A DNA stretch of 64,000 nucleotides from Bacteroidales bacterium (GTDB lineage Bacteria > Bacteroidota > Bacteroidia > Bacteroidales > Marinilabiliaceae), in assembly GCA_024401335.1 (NCBI GenBank), contig JAKSLH010000004.1, positions 101,122 through 165,121 of the forward strand. Direction: 5' to 3'. The translations under genes were made by a program, and so were the position numbers. Shown here in pieces: positions 1 through 9,709 of this stretch (position 1 is its first letter; each line of letters starts with the position of its first letter). The notes under the pieces are model-generated. The model had not been told where the DNA came from. It saw only the letters and a list, made by a program, of their open reading frames with translations, and ran no database searches.

Positions 1-1
1 C

Positions 2-1492
2 ACCGCACGCTCACAGGCTATGGGCTCAGCATTCGGAGCCTTGGGTGCCGACCTCACTTCTCAGTCAATAAACCCTGCCGGCCTCGCTGCTTATAGGGCT
101 ACAGAACTGGGCCTCGGCTTCGGAGTGACCGTAAGCAATACCGAAAGCAACTACTACGGCTTCAAGGCCGACAACGACAAGGTCAGCGTTCCATTGAACG
201 TTCTCGGTATATCATTCAACATCGGCAATACTCTTCGCGAGAATGCTACCGGCGTGCTCAACCACAACGTGTCCATCTCCTACTCGAAGCTTGCCGACTA
301 CGACCGCAACTCGACCTACAAGGACGCTTACGGCTACAACTCCATGCTCGACTATTTCTGTGACGACGCTTGCTACAACGATGCCTACACACAGAAACTC
401 TCACTGCGCACTGTCGACGAAGACGACAATCCCAACGCTGCATGGTGGCTCTATAGCGAAATCGACGACGAGAACGGCGTGATCCATAAGGATGTCTTCA
501 CTAATGTCTGGGAAGATGTTTACTGGGATACTGCTAAAAATCAGCTTATCGTCAACAAAGAGGCTCGCACTGACTACGACGAATATGGCAACCCCGTAGG
601 CCTTATCGACCACACTCAGGTGGTCAACGAGAAAGGCAGCAAGGGCGAAACGAGCTTCAGCTATGCTTTGAATATCTCCAACAAGGTTTATATCGGAACA
701 TCTATCGGCATCCAGTCCTACCGCTACAAGGAGGAGATGAAGCACTACGAGAAGTTCTTCGGTGTCACTGCCGACAATGCTTTCGACGACTTCGAATACG
801 GCAGCGAACTCAAGCAGGACGGTAGCGGTGTCAACTTCAAGCTCGGCGCTATCTACGTTCCTGTCACTCCTGTCAGAATAGGCTTCGCTATACATTCTCC
901 AACGTTCTTCTCTATCAACGAGAGATACCAGACTTGGATTGAAGATGCCTACGAGAATCTCATGTGGTACTCTAAGGTGGGCGACTACGACTACCGCTAC
1001 AGAACTCCTTCTAAGTTCATCGCTAGCATCGCCGGCGTCATCGGCAACTATGGCATCATTAGCTTCGACTACGAAAGAACCGACCACTCTAAGAGCAAGT
1101 TCAGAGACTCCGAAAATAGCCTCAGCGATTTCTACGACAACGCCAATACTCAGGTACAGAATGCTCTCAAGGCTACCAACACTTTCAGAATCGGCGCAGA
1201 GGCTCGCGTGCTCGAATCTCTCTACCTCAGAGCTGGCTATAACATGCAGACTTCCCCTTACGCTAGCGGCATACTGATCAAGCCTTTCAAGAACGACGCT
1301 TTCTCGGGCGGTTTCGGTTATAGAAATACCAATTTCTTTGTCGACCTTGCATACACTTGCAGAAGAAACCACACCGAACGTTGGGTACTGCCTGATGCAG
1401 ACATCTACGAATACGACCCTGCAGGAAACGAACCTGCATTGGCCGAAACCAAAAACCATAAAGTAACTTGTACTTTCGGATTACGTTTCTAG
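2..1492 (+). CDS. OmpP1/FadL-like outer-membrane beta-barrel protein (5' partial)
   Basis: The reading frame is already open at base 2, so the true start and signal peptide lie before the window. The first visible residues (TARSQAMGSAFGALGADLTS, then the SINPAGLA motif) match the N-terminal segment of Bacteroidota proteins of the OmpP1/FadL/TodX transport family. The rest is rich in alternating aromatic and polar residues, as expected for a beta-barrel, and ends in an aromatic-basic-Phe residue (LRF), a typical outer-membrane C-terminus. About 496 residues are visible. By family it would take up hydrophobic compounds, but the substrate cannot be read from the sequence. An overlapping 352-codon frame on the other strand is a shadow of its codon bias. 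Confidence 0.75.
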   Translation, partial: TARSQAMGSAFGALGADLTSQSINPAGLAAYRATELGLGFGVTVSNTESNYYGFKADNDKVSVPLNVLGISFNIGNTLRENATGVLNHNVSISYSKLADYDRNSTYKDAYGYNSMLDYFCDDACYNDAYTQKLSLRTVDEDDNPNAAWWLYSEIDDENGVIHKDVFTNVWEDVYWDTAKNQLIVNKEARTDYDEYGNPVGLIDHTQVVNEKGSKGETSFSYALNISNKVYIGTSIGIQSYRYKEEMKHYEKFFGVTADNAFDDFEYGSELKQDGSGVNFKLGAIYVPVTPVRIGFAIHSPTFFSINERYQTWIEDAYENLMWYSKVGDYDYRYRTPSKFIASIAGVIGNYGIISFDYERTDHSKSKFRDSENSLSDFYDNANTQVQNALKATNTFRIGAEARVLESLYLRAGYNMQTSPYASGILIKPFKNDAFSGGFGYRNTNFFVDLAYTCRRNHTERWVLPDADIYEYDPAGNEPALAETKNHKVTCTFGLRF

Positions 1493-1532
1493 TAAAAAAT
1501 AGAAGATATCAGCTATAATTTTTTTGCTAATA

Positions 1533-1564
1533 ATTGCGGTTATCAAGCAAACTTTATATTTTTG
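1533..1564 (+). promoter_or_regulatory. Candidate pckA promoter
   Basis: A Bacteroidota-type -7 box TATTTTTG (1557-1564, consensus TAnnTTTG) lies 20 bp after ATTG (1533-1536), a usable -33 element. Transcription would start near 1570, giving a leader of about 70 bases before pckA. Confidence 0.5.
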
Positions 1565-1642
1565 TAAACGTAATGAACCTAAGTATGGGTAAATAAAACT
1601 CATTTACACAGAAAGAAATTAACTAACAATAATAGAAAAAAA

Positions 1643-3244
1643 ATGGCACAATTGGATTTGACAAAGTACGGCATCACAGGTGCTACTGTGATTGCACACA
1701 ATCCATCTTATGAGACTCTCTTTGCAGAGGAGACTAAGGCTGGTCTTGAAGGTTATGAAGTAGGTCAGGTTACTGAGCTCGGCGCAGTAAACGTAATGAC
1801 TGGTATCTTCACAGGTCGTTCACCTAAGGATAAGTATATCGTTGATGACAAGAACTCTCACAACAATGTATGGTGGACTTCTGACGCTTACAAGAACGAC
1901 AACCACCCTATGTCTGAAGAGGTTTGGGCTAAGGTTAAGGATATCGCAAAGAAGGAGCTCTCTAACAAGAATCTCTATGTAGTAGACGCATTCTGCGGTG
2001 CCAACAAAGCAACTCGTCTTGCAGTTCGTTTCATCGTTGAGGTTGCATGGCAGGCTCACTTCGTGACTAACATGTTCATCCAGCCTACTGAAGAAGAACT
2101 CGCTAACTTCGAGCCTAACTTCGTTATCTACAACGCTTCTAAGGCTAAGGTTGAAAACTACAAGGAACTCGGTCTTAACTCTGAGACTTGCGTAGCATTC
2201 AACACTACTTCACGTGAGCAGGTTATCATCAACACTTGGTACGGCGGTGAAATGAAGAAGGGTATGTTCTCTATGCAGAACTACTACTTGCCTCTCCAGG
2301 GCATCGCTTCTATGCACTGCTCTGCTAACTGCGATATGAACGGCGAAAACACTGCTATCTTCTTCGGTCTTTCTGGTACTGGTAAGACTACTCTCTCTAC
2401 TGACCCTAAGCGTAAGCTCATCGGTGACGACGAGCACGGATGGGACGACGAGGGCGTATTCAACCTCGAAGGTGGCTGCTATGCTAAGGTTATCGGCCTC
2501 TCTAAGGAACATGAGCCTGACATCTACGGTGCTATCAAGCGCAACGCTCTCCTCGAGAACGTAACTGTTGCTGCTGACGGCAAGATCGACTTCAACGACA
2601 AGTCGGTTACTGAGAACACTCGCGTTTCTTACCCTATCAACCACATCAAGAACATCCAGCCAGGTTCATCTGCACCTGCTGCTAAGAATGTTATCTTCCT
2701 CTCTGCTGATGCATTCGGTGTTCTTCCTCCAGTTTCTATCTTGACTCCTGAGCAGACTCAGTACTACTTCCTCTCTGGCTTTACTGCTAAGTTGGCTGGT
2801 ACAGAGCGTGGCATCACTGAGCCAACTCCTACTTTCTCTGCTTGCTTCGGTCAGGCATTCCTCGAACTCCACCCTACTAAGTATGCTGAGGAGCTCGTTA
2901 AGAAGATGACTAAGTCTGGTGCTAAGGCTTACCTCGTTAACACTGGTTGGAACGGCACTGGCAAGCGTATCTCTATCCCTGATACTCGTGGTATCATCGA
3001 CGCTATCCTCGATGGCTCTATCCTTAAGGCTGCTACTAAGCAGATCCCTATGTTCAACTTCACTGTTCCTACTGCATTGCCTAACGTTAACCCTGGCATC
3101 CTCGATCCACGCGACACTTACGCTGCAGCATCTGAATGGGAAGTTAAGGCTAAGGATCTCGCAGAGCGCTTCATCAAGAACTTCGCTAAGTACACTACTA
3201 ACGAAGCAGGTAAGGCTCTCGTTGCCGCTGGTCCACAGCTCTAA
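1643..3244 (+). CDS. pckA: Phosphoenolpyruvate carboxykinase (ATP)
   Basis: 533 residues, the usual length for the ATP-dependent enzyme, which interconverts oxaloacetate plus ATP with PEP, CO2 and ADP in the cytoplasm. In fermenting Bacteroidales it commonly works in the PEP-carboxylating direction on the way to succinate. Visible motifs are [10 protein letters not shown] near residue 55, the kinase-1a P-loop [11 protein letters not shown] near 241, and the metal-binding [11 protein letters not shown] near 260. The gene stands alone, with its own promoter and a strong terminator. Its codon use is more strongly biased (GCT, TCT, CTC, AAG, GTT) than that of its neighbours, which fits high expression. 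Confidence 0.97.
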   Translation: MAQLDLTKYGITGATVIAHNPSYETLFAEETKAGLEGYEVGQVTELGAVNVMTGIFTGRSPKDKYIVDDKNSHNNVWWTSDAYKNDNHPMSEEVWAKVKDIAKKELSNKNLYVVDAFCGANKATRLAVRFIVEVAWQAHFVTNMFIQPTEEELANFEPNFVIYNASKAKVENYKELGLNSETCVAFNTTSREQVIINTWYGGEMKKGMFSMQNYYLPLQGIASMHCSANCDMNGENTAIFFGLSGTGKTTLSTDPKRKLIGDDEHGWDDEGVFNLEGGCYAKVIGLSKEHEPDIYGAIKRNALLENVTVAADGKIDFNDKSVTENTRVSYPINHIKNIQPGSSAPAAKNVIFLSADAFGVLPPVSILTPEQTQYYFLSGFTAKLAGTERGITEPTPTFSACFGQAFLELHPTKYAEELVKKMTKSGAKAYLVNTGWNGTGKRISIPDTRGIIDAILDGSILKAATKQIPMFNFTVPTALPNVNPGILDPRDTYAAASEWEVKAKDLAERFIKNFAKYTTNEAGKALVAAGPQL

Positions 3245-3272
3245 TAAGAGAATAGCTTAATCGCTATATATC

Positions 3273-3304
3273 AGGCCGCTTGGTTTCTACCAAGCGGCCT
3301 TTTT
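3273..3304 (+). terminator. Intrinsic terminator of pckA
   Basis: A perfect 11-bp stem (3273-3283 with 3290-3300, AGGCCGCTTGG) and a 6-base loop are followed directly by a T run. Confidence 0.9.
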
Positions 3305-3324
3305 ATGTTAATTACTAGAACTAT

Positions 3325-3365
3325 TTTGGATAAATATAGTATAACTACCTAAGGTTTTATCCAAA
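3325..3365 (+). promoter_or_regulatory. Inverted repeat before the SpoIIE phosphatase gene
   Basis: TTTGGATAAA (3325-3334) and its exact reverse complement TTTATCCAAA (3356-3365) are separated by 21 bp. The centre-to-centre distance is 31 bp, about three helical turns, and the right arm ends 8 bases before the ATG at 3374. It could be a dimer operator or an RNA hairpin next to the start codon. Confidence 0.5.
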
Positions 3366-3373
3366 TCACAAAC

Positions 3374-5440
3374 ATGAAAGGAACACTGCGTTACATAACG
3401 ACATGCATAATGGCATGCCTCCTCGTATGCTTGAACGCGAATGCTCAGTATAGCACAACCGACTTCAACCTCAAACTCAATGGAGAACTGTCGGAAAAGT
3501 TCAACATGGCTGCTAAGGAGATCTACAACCCTGCCAATTTCACTCTTGCCGATTCTCTCCTCGAAATAGGTAAGCTGAGCAAGGACTCGAATGTCGTAAT
3601 TGCTGGCATGATCCTTAAAACATTCCCCTACATGGCTATCAGCGATCCTGTTAAGGGTATTGAGACTGCCATGAAGGTTCAAGAGATGACCACTAATGCC
3701 AAATATCGTTTTGCCTACTTTGTCTGCAGCCAGATGGAGGTTATCTACCGCACTATGCGCAACGATTACTATGGTAGCTTGAAAAAGGCTCAGCAGATGT
3801 CCACCGACGCTGTCTATGCCCACTATATCGATGGCATCCACATGGGCTACTACTCCATGGGCATCGCTTTCATGCTCAGAAACAACCCTCAGGTGGCTAG
3901 CACATATTTCATGCAGTCGGCCAACGCTATGGCCTCACGCTCTGTCGACGACAGATTCACCTGGCCTACATTCCTCCAGCTGGCAAAATGCCATGAGCTG
4001 ATGGGTGAATACGAAAAGGCTGAGGTGTTTGCTATCAAGGCTGAACAGGCGGCCAGAAGGTCTGGCAACACATTAGTGGCCAACAGGGTCAACGCGGTGC
4101 GACTGACGACTTGCTTCAACTTGCTGACCGACCAGCAATATATCAAGGATGTCGACAAGGCTAAGACAACAGGGGGATTCTATGGCTATCTTACCGATGA
4201 AGATAAATTCATTGTCGAATCACAATACTTGGCCCGCAAGAAGAAGAAGGATCTCGCCATCGCTGTGGCCGACTCAATGGGCACTAGCATGGAGGCTCTT
4301 GCCAATAAGGAGTCTATCTATAAGTACTTTGGCGATATAGAGAATGCCTATAAGTGCAGGGTTAAAAGAGATGCTCTCAACGACTCTCTCCTCACTGCCA
4401 TACAAACGGAAGATATAGCTGCCATCAACGGACAGATGAACAACGCCTCACTTAGAATCCTGGCTGAGGAACTCGACAACCAGAACCAGAAGATCATACA
4501 TATCAGCATTACAGCTATCGTCATTCTCTTTCTGCTGTTCTATATCTACTCTAACATAAACCGACGCCGCACTATCGCCCGAGAACGCGATAAGCTCGAA
4601 GAGGAGGTCAACCGACAGACTGCCGAACTGAAGGCTCTTGTCACGGTTATCAACCAAAAGAATAGCGACATTACCGACAGTATTCGTTATGCCCAAAGAA
4701 TCCAGAAGGCTATCCTTCCTGATTTCACTCAGTTTATCGGCAAGGGCATAAATGGTGCTTTCACCTACTTCAAGCCCTACAACATCGTAAGCGGCGACTT
4801 CTATTGGGCTCACCAAAAGGGCAACAAGCTAATGATCGCTTGCTCCGACTGCACCGGCCATGGCGTGCCTGGCGGTTTCATGTCTATGATTGGCTCTACT
4901 CTCTTGAGCGATATCACTGAGTCTCATGCCGACATTTCGGCTAGCGATGTCCTTAAGGAACTCGACCTGCAGGTTATCAATGTGCTGGGACAGAACAACG
5001 ACGAAATGTTGAGCGATGGCATGGACCTGGCTCTTATCATCTACGACACAGAAACGAAAGAGATGACTTGCTCGTCTGCTCGACGCCCTATTTACATTGT
5101 TCATAATAACGAACTGAAGGAGATCAAGGGTGTCAAGCGTAGCATTGGCGACCGCGACGAACTGAGCAGCAAGATTCCTTTCACCGACCATAAGCTTCAC
5201 ATTTCCGAAGGCGACAAGATCTATCTCTACACCGATGGCATTACCGACCAGTTCGGCGGTCAACACGTGCATGGCGAGAAGGGTAAGCGACTGAGCAAAA
5301 CTGGCATCACTAAGATCTTAAAAGATATCCACACGCTCCCGATGCATGAACAAAAGACTGCCTTTGCCAATATCTTCGAACAATGGCAGGGCACTTGCAA
5401 CCAGACTGATGACATATCACTAATTGGCATCCAGTTCTGA
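3374..5440 (+). CDS. Membrane-anchored TPR sensor with SpoIIE-type PP2C phosphatase domain
   Basis: 688 residues. A signal peptide (about 1-24, ending NANAQ) is followed by a helical TPR-like periplasmic region, one transmembrane helix near 374-393, a short coiled coil, and a cytoplasmic PP2C/SpoIIE domain from about 436 to the end. The phosphatase metal-site motifs are intact: SGDFYWA near 474, DCTGHGVPGG near 492, DGMDLAL near 549 and YTDGITDQFG near 619. By family it should remove phosphate from Ser/Thr of an anti-sigma-antagonist-type or other phosphoprotein partner. No partner is encoded next to it. The signal sensed by the TPR domain is unknown. Two paralogues lie at 13489 and 15825. 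Confidence 0.85.
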   Translation: MKGTLRYITTCIMACLLVCLNANAQYSTTDFNLKLNGELSEKFNMAAKEIYNPANFTLADSLLEIGKLSKDSNVVIAGMILKTFPYMAISDPVKGIETAMKVQEMTTNAKYRFAYFVCSQMEVIYRTMRNDYYGSLKKAQQMSTDAVYAHYIDGIHMGYYSMGIAFMLRNNPQVASTYFMQSANAMASRSVDDRFTWPTFLQLAKCHELMGEYEKAEVFAIKAEQAARRSGNTLVANRVNAVRLTTCFNLLTDQQYIKDVDKAKTTGGFYGYLTDEDKFIVESQYLARKKKKDLAIAVADSMGTSMEALANKESIYKYFGDIENAYKCRVKRDALNDSLLTAIQTEDIAAINGQMNNASLRILAEELDNQNQKIIHISITAIVILFLLFYIYSNINRRRTIARERDKLEEEVNRQTAELKALVTVINQKNSDITDSIRYAQRIQKAILPDFTQFIGKGINGAFTYFKPYNIVSGDFYWAHQKGNKLMIACSDCTGHGVPGGFMSMIGSTLLSDITESHADISASDVLKELDLQVINVLGQNNDEMLSDGMDLALIIYDTETKEMTCSSARRPIYIVHNNELKEIKGVKRSIGDRDELSSKIPFTDHKLHISEGDKIYLYTDGITDQFGGQHVHGEKGKRLSKTGITKILKDIHTLPMHEQKTAFANIFEQWQGTCNQTDDISLIGIQF

Positions 5441-5471
5441 TAGCTTTTCAGCTATATAATCGCTATCTTTG
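5439..5471 (+). promoter_or_regulatory. Nitroreductase promoter with overlapping inverted repeat
   Basis: A -7 box TATCTTTG sits at 5464-5471, predicting a start near 5478 and a very short leader. GATAGC (5439-5444) and GCTATC (5462-5467) form an inverted repeat whose right arm overlaps the -7 box. A repressor bound there would block the promoter. No clear -33 TTTG is present. Confidence 0.4.
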
Positions 5472-5491
5472 CAGGGTAATATATTCTCTAT

Positions 5492-6010
5492 ATGACTATG
5501 ACACTCGACGAGATTATCACTAGCCGTACATCAATACGCAAATACACTTCTCAGGTACCTTCTAAAGATCTGCTGCAACAGGTGGCCGAAGCTGCCCGTC
5601 AGGCTCCTTCCGCTGTCAACAAGCAGCCTTGGCGCGTGGTCATCGTTACCAATAGCCAAAAGCTTGCCGAACTCCGACTGGCTTATAACAGGGAATGGTT
5701 CTCTACGGCTCAGGCTATCATAGTGGTCATTGGCAACCACAACCAGAGCTGGCACAGGGCCGACGGCAAGGACCACTGCGACATCGACATAGCTATAGCT
5801 ACAGAACACATGGCTCTCAAGGCTACCGACCTTGGCCTGTCAACTTGCTGGGTGTGCAACTTCGACCCTGAACTCGCCAACAGGGCTATGAACATCTCCG
5901 ACGGCGAAGAGGTTTGCGTCTTTCTGCCTATCGGATACGCTGACCCTGAGACTCCTGTCAAGCCTCACCAGAGAAAAGAAAATAAGGATATTGTCTCTTA
6001 TATCGAGTAA
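5492..6010 (+). CDS. Nitroreductase-family FMN oxidoreductase
   Basis: 172 residues, a short member of the nitroreductase family. The N-terminal RTSIRKY motif (FMN phosphate contact) and the APSAVNKQPW segment near residue 37 are typical. The central GLSTCWVCNF and the C-terminal GYADPETPVKPHQRK also fit. Such enzymes reduce nitro compounds, quinones or flavins with NAD(P)H, and the physiological substrate cannot be inferred. A second ATG two codons in (5498) is an equally possible start. The gene converges with the kinase gene on the opposite strand and overlaps its end by 13 bp. Confidence 0.85.
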   Translation: MTMTLDEIITSRTSIRKYTSQVPSKDLLQQVAEAARQAPSAVNKQPWRVVIVTNSQKLAELRLAYNREWFSTAQAIIVVIGNHNQSWHRADGKDHCDIDIAIATEHMALKATDLGLSTCWVCNFDPELANRAMNISDGEEVCVFLPIGYADPETPVKPHQRKENKDIVSYIE

Positions 6011-6864
6011 TACTCTATAAGGCCATCCATAGGCGCCTGCTCTACATGGCCAAACCTTAGCCCGCATGCCTCAATGGCCTCTGCTAGGATATATTCAAAA
6101 TGGAATGCTACGCTTCCGGTGAAGCATATCGGCTTCGACAATGCTTCAACTCCATACTGCATGAGATTGCGGTCAATAAACGTAATGAACGACTCTAGTA
6201 TGATGTTGTGTATCTCGTCACGCTGTATGTTGTCCATCGCAAAACGCGTAAAGGTGGCCAGGAAACGATTGGGATACTCCTCTCTATAGACTTTCGATAT
6301 TATCTCCGAATACGACAGCCCACACCATTCCATCATCTTGCCCGATAGATCCGATGGCAGCAGTCCCTTCAACGCATCCGACAGCAGTCGTTTACCTATG
6401 TAGGCGCCACTGCCTTCATCTCCTAGGATATATCCCAGAGGATGGGTGTTCTCCACTACCCTCTCACCATCATAATAACACGAATTGGCTCCCGTACCCA
6501 ATATACAGGCTATGCCGGCCTCATGACCACACAACGAATGGCACGCAGCGAGCAGGTCACTCTCTACAGTGAGTTCCTCTATTTCATGCATGACTCTCCT
6601 CAGTGCCGCTTCAATGGTCTCATTAGCCTTGCCTCCAATACATCCCGCACCGTAAAAATGCACTCTCGCTCCTGATATCTTGTCAAAGGGAATACCCGAC
6701 TCAAGTAGCATATCTGCTATCGAATCTGCTGATTGATATAATGGGTTTATACCTGATGTCGAATAACGCTCTACCTCATCAACCGACCTGATCAATGCCC
6801 AGTCTGTCTTCGTAGAGCCACTATCAGCTATTAATATAGGACACATGTTGTTTCTGTCTTGCAT
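5998..6864 (-). CDS. BadF/BadG-type ATPase, N-acetylglucosamine-kinase-like
   Basis: 288 residues of the BadF/BadG/BcrA/BcrD ATPase family with the actin/hexokinase fold. The phosphate-1 loop ILIADSGSTKTDWAL is near the N-terminus, ILGTGANSCYYD near the middle, and GYILGDEGSGAYIGK follows. Bacteroidota proteins of this type are usually annotated as N-acetylglucosamine kinases, which phosphorylate amino sugars during cell-wall recycling or glycan use. The substrate here is inferred from family only. An alternative start at 6846 (MCPILIADSG) would place the phosphate loop closer to the N-terminus, as is usual. It is divergent from the nucleotidyltransferase gene. Confidence 0.8.
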   Translation of the reverse strand: MQDRNNMCPILIADSGSTKTDWALIRSVDEVERYSTSGINPLYQSADSIADMLLESGIPFDKISGARVHFYGAGCIGGKANETIEAALRRVMHEIEELTVESDLLAACHSLCGHEAGIACILGTGANSCYYDGERVVENTHPLGYILGDEGSGAYIGKRLLSDALKGLLPSDLSGKMMEWCGLSYSEIISKVYREEYPNRFLATFTRFAMDNIQRDEIHNIILESFITFIDRNLMQYGVEALSKPICFTGSVAFHFEYILAEAIEACGLRFGHVEQAPMDGLIEYYSI

Positions 6865-6961
6865 AACGGGTGTTTTTACGGAAAAGCGGTGTTCTAGTTA
6901 CGACATATCTAATATAAACTCAAAAAAATTGTCTTGTCGCATTAATAACGACTAAATATAC

Positions 6962-6969
6962 TATTTTTG
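6962..6969 (+). promoter_or_regulatory. -7 box for the nucleotidyltransferase gene
   Basis: TATTTTTG (6962-6969) fits TAnnTTTG and predicts a start near 6975, about 55 bases before the ATG. The best upstream TTG (6934-6936) is 25 bp away, longer than usual. Confidence 0.4.
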
Positions 6970-7030
6970 CACTATATCTGTGACTACATGTCACTAAAAA
7001 CTAAAAACATAATAGGAAACACATATAACA

Positions 7031-7951
7031 ATGAAACCAACTCTCTTTCTCCTTGCTGCTGGCATGGGAAGCCGCTACGGCGGATTAAAACAACTTGACG
7101 GACTCGGACCAAATGGCGAAACCATAATGGACTATAGCATATACGATGCAATCGCTGCTGGATTCGGAAAAATAGTTTGGGTTATCCGTAAGGATTTCGA
7201 AGAGCAGTTCCGCTCTCAAATACTCGCAAAATACGAGGGTAAGGTGAAATGCGAACTTTGCTTCCAGGCTATCGACGCTCTCCCTGCTGGCTTCAAGTGC
7301 CCTGAAGGCCGCCAGAAGCCTTGGGGTACAAACCATGCCGTGCTTATGGGCAAGGATGTCATCAAGGAGCCTTTCTGCGTTATCAACTGCGACGACTTCT
7401 ACAACAGAGACGCATTTATGGTGATGGGCAAGTTCCTTTCTAACCTCCCTGAGGGCTCTCGTGGCAAATATGCTATGGTGGGATTCCGCGTTGCTAATAC
7501 TCTTTCCGAGAATGGCACCGTGTCGCGTGGCATATGCTCTAAGGATAGCAACAACTACCTCACTACTTGCGTTGAGAGAACAAAGATAGCTCGCGTTGAC
7601 GGTAAGGTCGCTTATAGGGCCGACAACAAGGAAGACGGCGAATGGATCAATGTCGATGACAACACTCCTGTCTCTATGAATATGTGGGGCTTCACTCCCG
7701 ACTATTTCGAATACTCTGAGGAGTATTTCAAGGAGTTCCTTTCCGACAAGGCTAATCTCGAAAACCTTAAGTCCGAATTCTTTATCCCTCTCATGGTCAA
7801 TAAGCTTATCAACGATAAGACGGCTACCGTTGAAGTTCTCGATACCACCTCAAAATGGTTCGGCGTCACTTACTCTGAAGACCGCCCTGACACTGTTGCT
7901 CGTATCAAGTCTCTCGTCGACGACGGCACTTATCCTAACAAGCTGTTCTGA
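7031..7951 (+). CDS. Sugar nucleotidyltransferase (NTP_transferase family)
   Basis: 306 residues. The N-terminal LAAGMGSRYGGLKQ is the nucleotide-binding signature of the NTP_transferase (GT-A-like) family, followed by INCDDFY near residue 120, a metal-binding Asp motif. Members join a sugar phosphate and an NTP to give an NDP-sugar. The exact sugar is not visible. The divergent amino-sugar kinase next door could suggest a shared glycan pathway, but that is only context. It is a single-gene unit with its own promoter and terminator. Confidence 0.8.
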   Translation: MKPTLFLLAAGMGSRYGGLKQLDGLGPNGETIMDYSIYDAIAAGFGKIVWVIRKDFEEQFRSQILAKYEGKVKCELCFQAIDALPAGFKCPEGRQKPWGTNHAVLMGKDVIKEPFCVINCDDFYNRDAFMVMGKFLSNLPEGSRGKYAMVGFRVANTLSENGTVSRGICSKDSNNYLTTCVERTKIARVDGKVAYRADNKEDGEWINVDDNTPVSMNMWGFTPDYFEYSEEYFKEFLSDKANLENLKSEFFIPLMVNKLINDKTATVEVLDTTSKWFGVTYSEDRPDTVARIKSLVDDGTYPNKLF

Positions 7952-7974
7952 TAGTCAGATATCATAATAAAGAT

Positions 7975-8012
7975 AGAGCGGATGATTCTGTGGGTCACCC
8001 GCTCTCTTTTTT
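7975..8012 (+). terminator. Intrinsic terminator after the nucleotidyltransferase gene
   Basis: AGAGCGG (7975-7981) pairs with CCGCTCT (7999-8005). The stem continues with TGA/TCA after one mismatch, and six Ts follow. It separates this gene from the convergent recN operon. Confidence 0.8.
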
Positions 8013-8037
8013 ATCACTCTTTTATCGTGTCTTTTCT

Positions 8038-9690
8038 CTACCTTCCTAGCAGTGTACGCGCATTCTGCAGCGCGGCCTCTGTTATCTGGGCGCCACTGAG
8101 CATCTTCGCCAGTTCTTCTACTCGCTGTTCATCATCTAGCTGCTCTATGGCCGAGAGGGTCCTGTCATCCGTGTCTTGCTTATACACTCTGTAATGGGCC
8201 TCTCCCTTTGCCGCTACCTGTGGCAGGTGCGTAATGGCTATAACCTGCATGTTCGAGGCCATATCGGTCATTATTCGCCCCATCTTGTCTGCCACCTCTC
8301 CACTTACTCCGGTGTCTATCTCGTCAAAGATTATCGTTGGCAGGTTCTTCGACTTCGACAATAGACTCTTTATGCTGAGCATCACTCGCGCCATCTCACC
8401 GCCCGAGGCTACCTTCGAGATGTCTGTTGGGTCACCGTTCTTATTGGCTGAGAAGAGGAACCTGATGCTGTCCTGGCCATTTGGCATATACTCTTCACTT
8501 GTCGTATGCGATATCACAAAGCGTGCATTGCCCATGCCCATCTCATGAAGGTTGTCTTCTATATCTGCAGTGACCTCATCAAACTTCGACTTGCGTCTCT
8601 CGGTCAGTTCTTCGGCTATCTTGGCAACAACCTCTCGCTGCTTGGCTATTCGCTTCTGCAGGTCTTCTATCTCTGAATCAAAGTCATTTACTACTTTCAG
8701 TTTGTCTGCATACTCTTTCTCCAGCGCTATCAGCTCATCAACCGACGACACATGATGTTTCTGCATCAATGTATATACGACGTCTATCCGCCTGTTTATT
8801 TCCGCTATCCTGTCCGGATCATACTCCACTCGCTCACTGACGGCCTCAAGGCTTTTAAGCAGGTCATTCAAGTCTATCCTGGCGTTTTCTACTCGGTTTA
8901 CGGCGTCTGTATCTGCTGGCAGATAATTCTGCACTTTGCTTAGCTTCATGCTCATTGTGCCAAGCAGACTGAGCACTTTCTCATCGCCATCTAGCGACTC
9001 TACGGCATACGACAACGCTTCTTTTATTGTCTCCGCATTGGCTAGCATCCCCTGCTCCTGTTCTAGCTCTTCTAGCTCCCCTGCCTTCAGGTGGGCCTCC
9101 GATAGCTCTTTGTGCTGAAAGGCTATGAAGTCGGCATCTCTCTTCAGCCTCTCGTTTTCCTCACGCATCTGCCTCTCTTGCTCTGCTAGCTTGCGATACT
9201 CTTTATATGCCTTGCCATACTCTGCTAGCATGTCCTTGGTCTGAGCTACAGCGTCTATGACATTGAGGTGAAACGAGTCGTCAGACAACAACAGGTTCTG
9301 ATGCTGCGAGTGTATGTCTATCAGTTTCTGACCTATCTCTTTGAGAAACGAGACGTTTGCTACTGTGTCATTTACAAATGCTCTCGACTTGCCGTTGGGC
9401 AATATCTCTCTGCGTATTATCGTCACCTTGTCATAGTCCACACCTTCCTCCGCAAATCGCTCCTCTAAATCGAGTTGCGAAATGTCAAAGGTGGCCTCTA
9501 CTACGCATTTCTTTTCCTTGTCTAGCAACACCTGGCTGTCTGCTCTCTGACCTAGTATTAGACCAAGAGCACCGAGCATTATCGACTTGCCAGCACCTGT
9601 TTCACCCGTTATTATCGTCATACCTTTGTCAAGACTGAGTTCTGTCTTGTCAATGAGCGCATAGTTGCTTATCGTGAGTTCAGTGAGCAT
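8038..9690 (-). CDS. recN: DNA repair ATPase RecN
   Basis: 550 residues, the normal RecN length. This is an SMC-like ATPase that acts in double-strand-break repair. The N-terminus LTELTISNYALI and Walker A GETGAGKS (about 29-36) are present, followed by two coiled-coil arms. The C-terminal half carries the ABC signature region (ASGGEMARVMLSIK) and Walker B (TIIFDEIDTGVSG). It is the last gene of a three-gene minus-strand operon with DUF4835 (19-bp gap) and coaBC. Confidence 0.96.
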   Translation of the reverse strand: MLTELTISNYALIDKTELSLDKGMTIITGETGAGKSIMLGALGLILGQRADSQVLLDKEKKCVVEATFDISQLDLEERFAEEGVDYDKVTIIRREILPNGKSRAFVNDTVANVSFLKEIGQKLIDIHSQHQNLLLSDDSFHLNVIDAVAQTKDMLAEYGKAYKEYRKLAEQERQMREENERLKRDADFIAFQHKELSEAHLKAGELEELEQEQGMLANAETIKEALSYAVESLDGDEKVLSLLGTMSMKLSKVQNYLPADTDAVNRVENARIDLNDLLKSLEAVSERVEYDPDRIAEINRRIDVVYTLMQKHHVSSVDELIALEKEYADKLKVVNDFDSEIEDLQKRIAKQREVVAKIAEELTERRKSKFDEVTADIEDNLHEMGMGNARFVISHTTSEEYMPNGQDSIRFLFSANKNGDPTDISKVASGGEMARVMLSIKSLLSKSKNLPTIIFDEIDTGVSGEVADKMGRIMTDMASNMQVIAITHLPQVAAKGEAHYRVYKQDTDDRTLSAIEQLDDEQRVEELAKMLSGAQITEAALQNARTLLGR

Positions 9691-9709
9691 CCGTATTATC
9701 TGTTGATTG

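Noticed and set aside
401-1459. 352-codon open frame on the minus strand
   Set aside because: It lies wholly over the outer-membrane protein gene, with Val/Ser/Glu-rich sequence typical of a complementary shadow and no family features.
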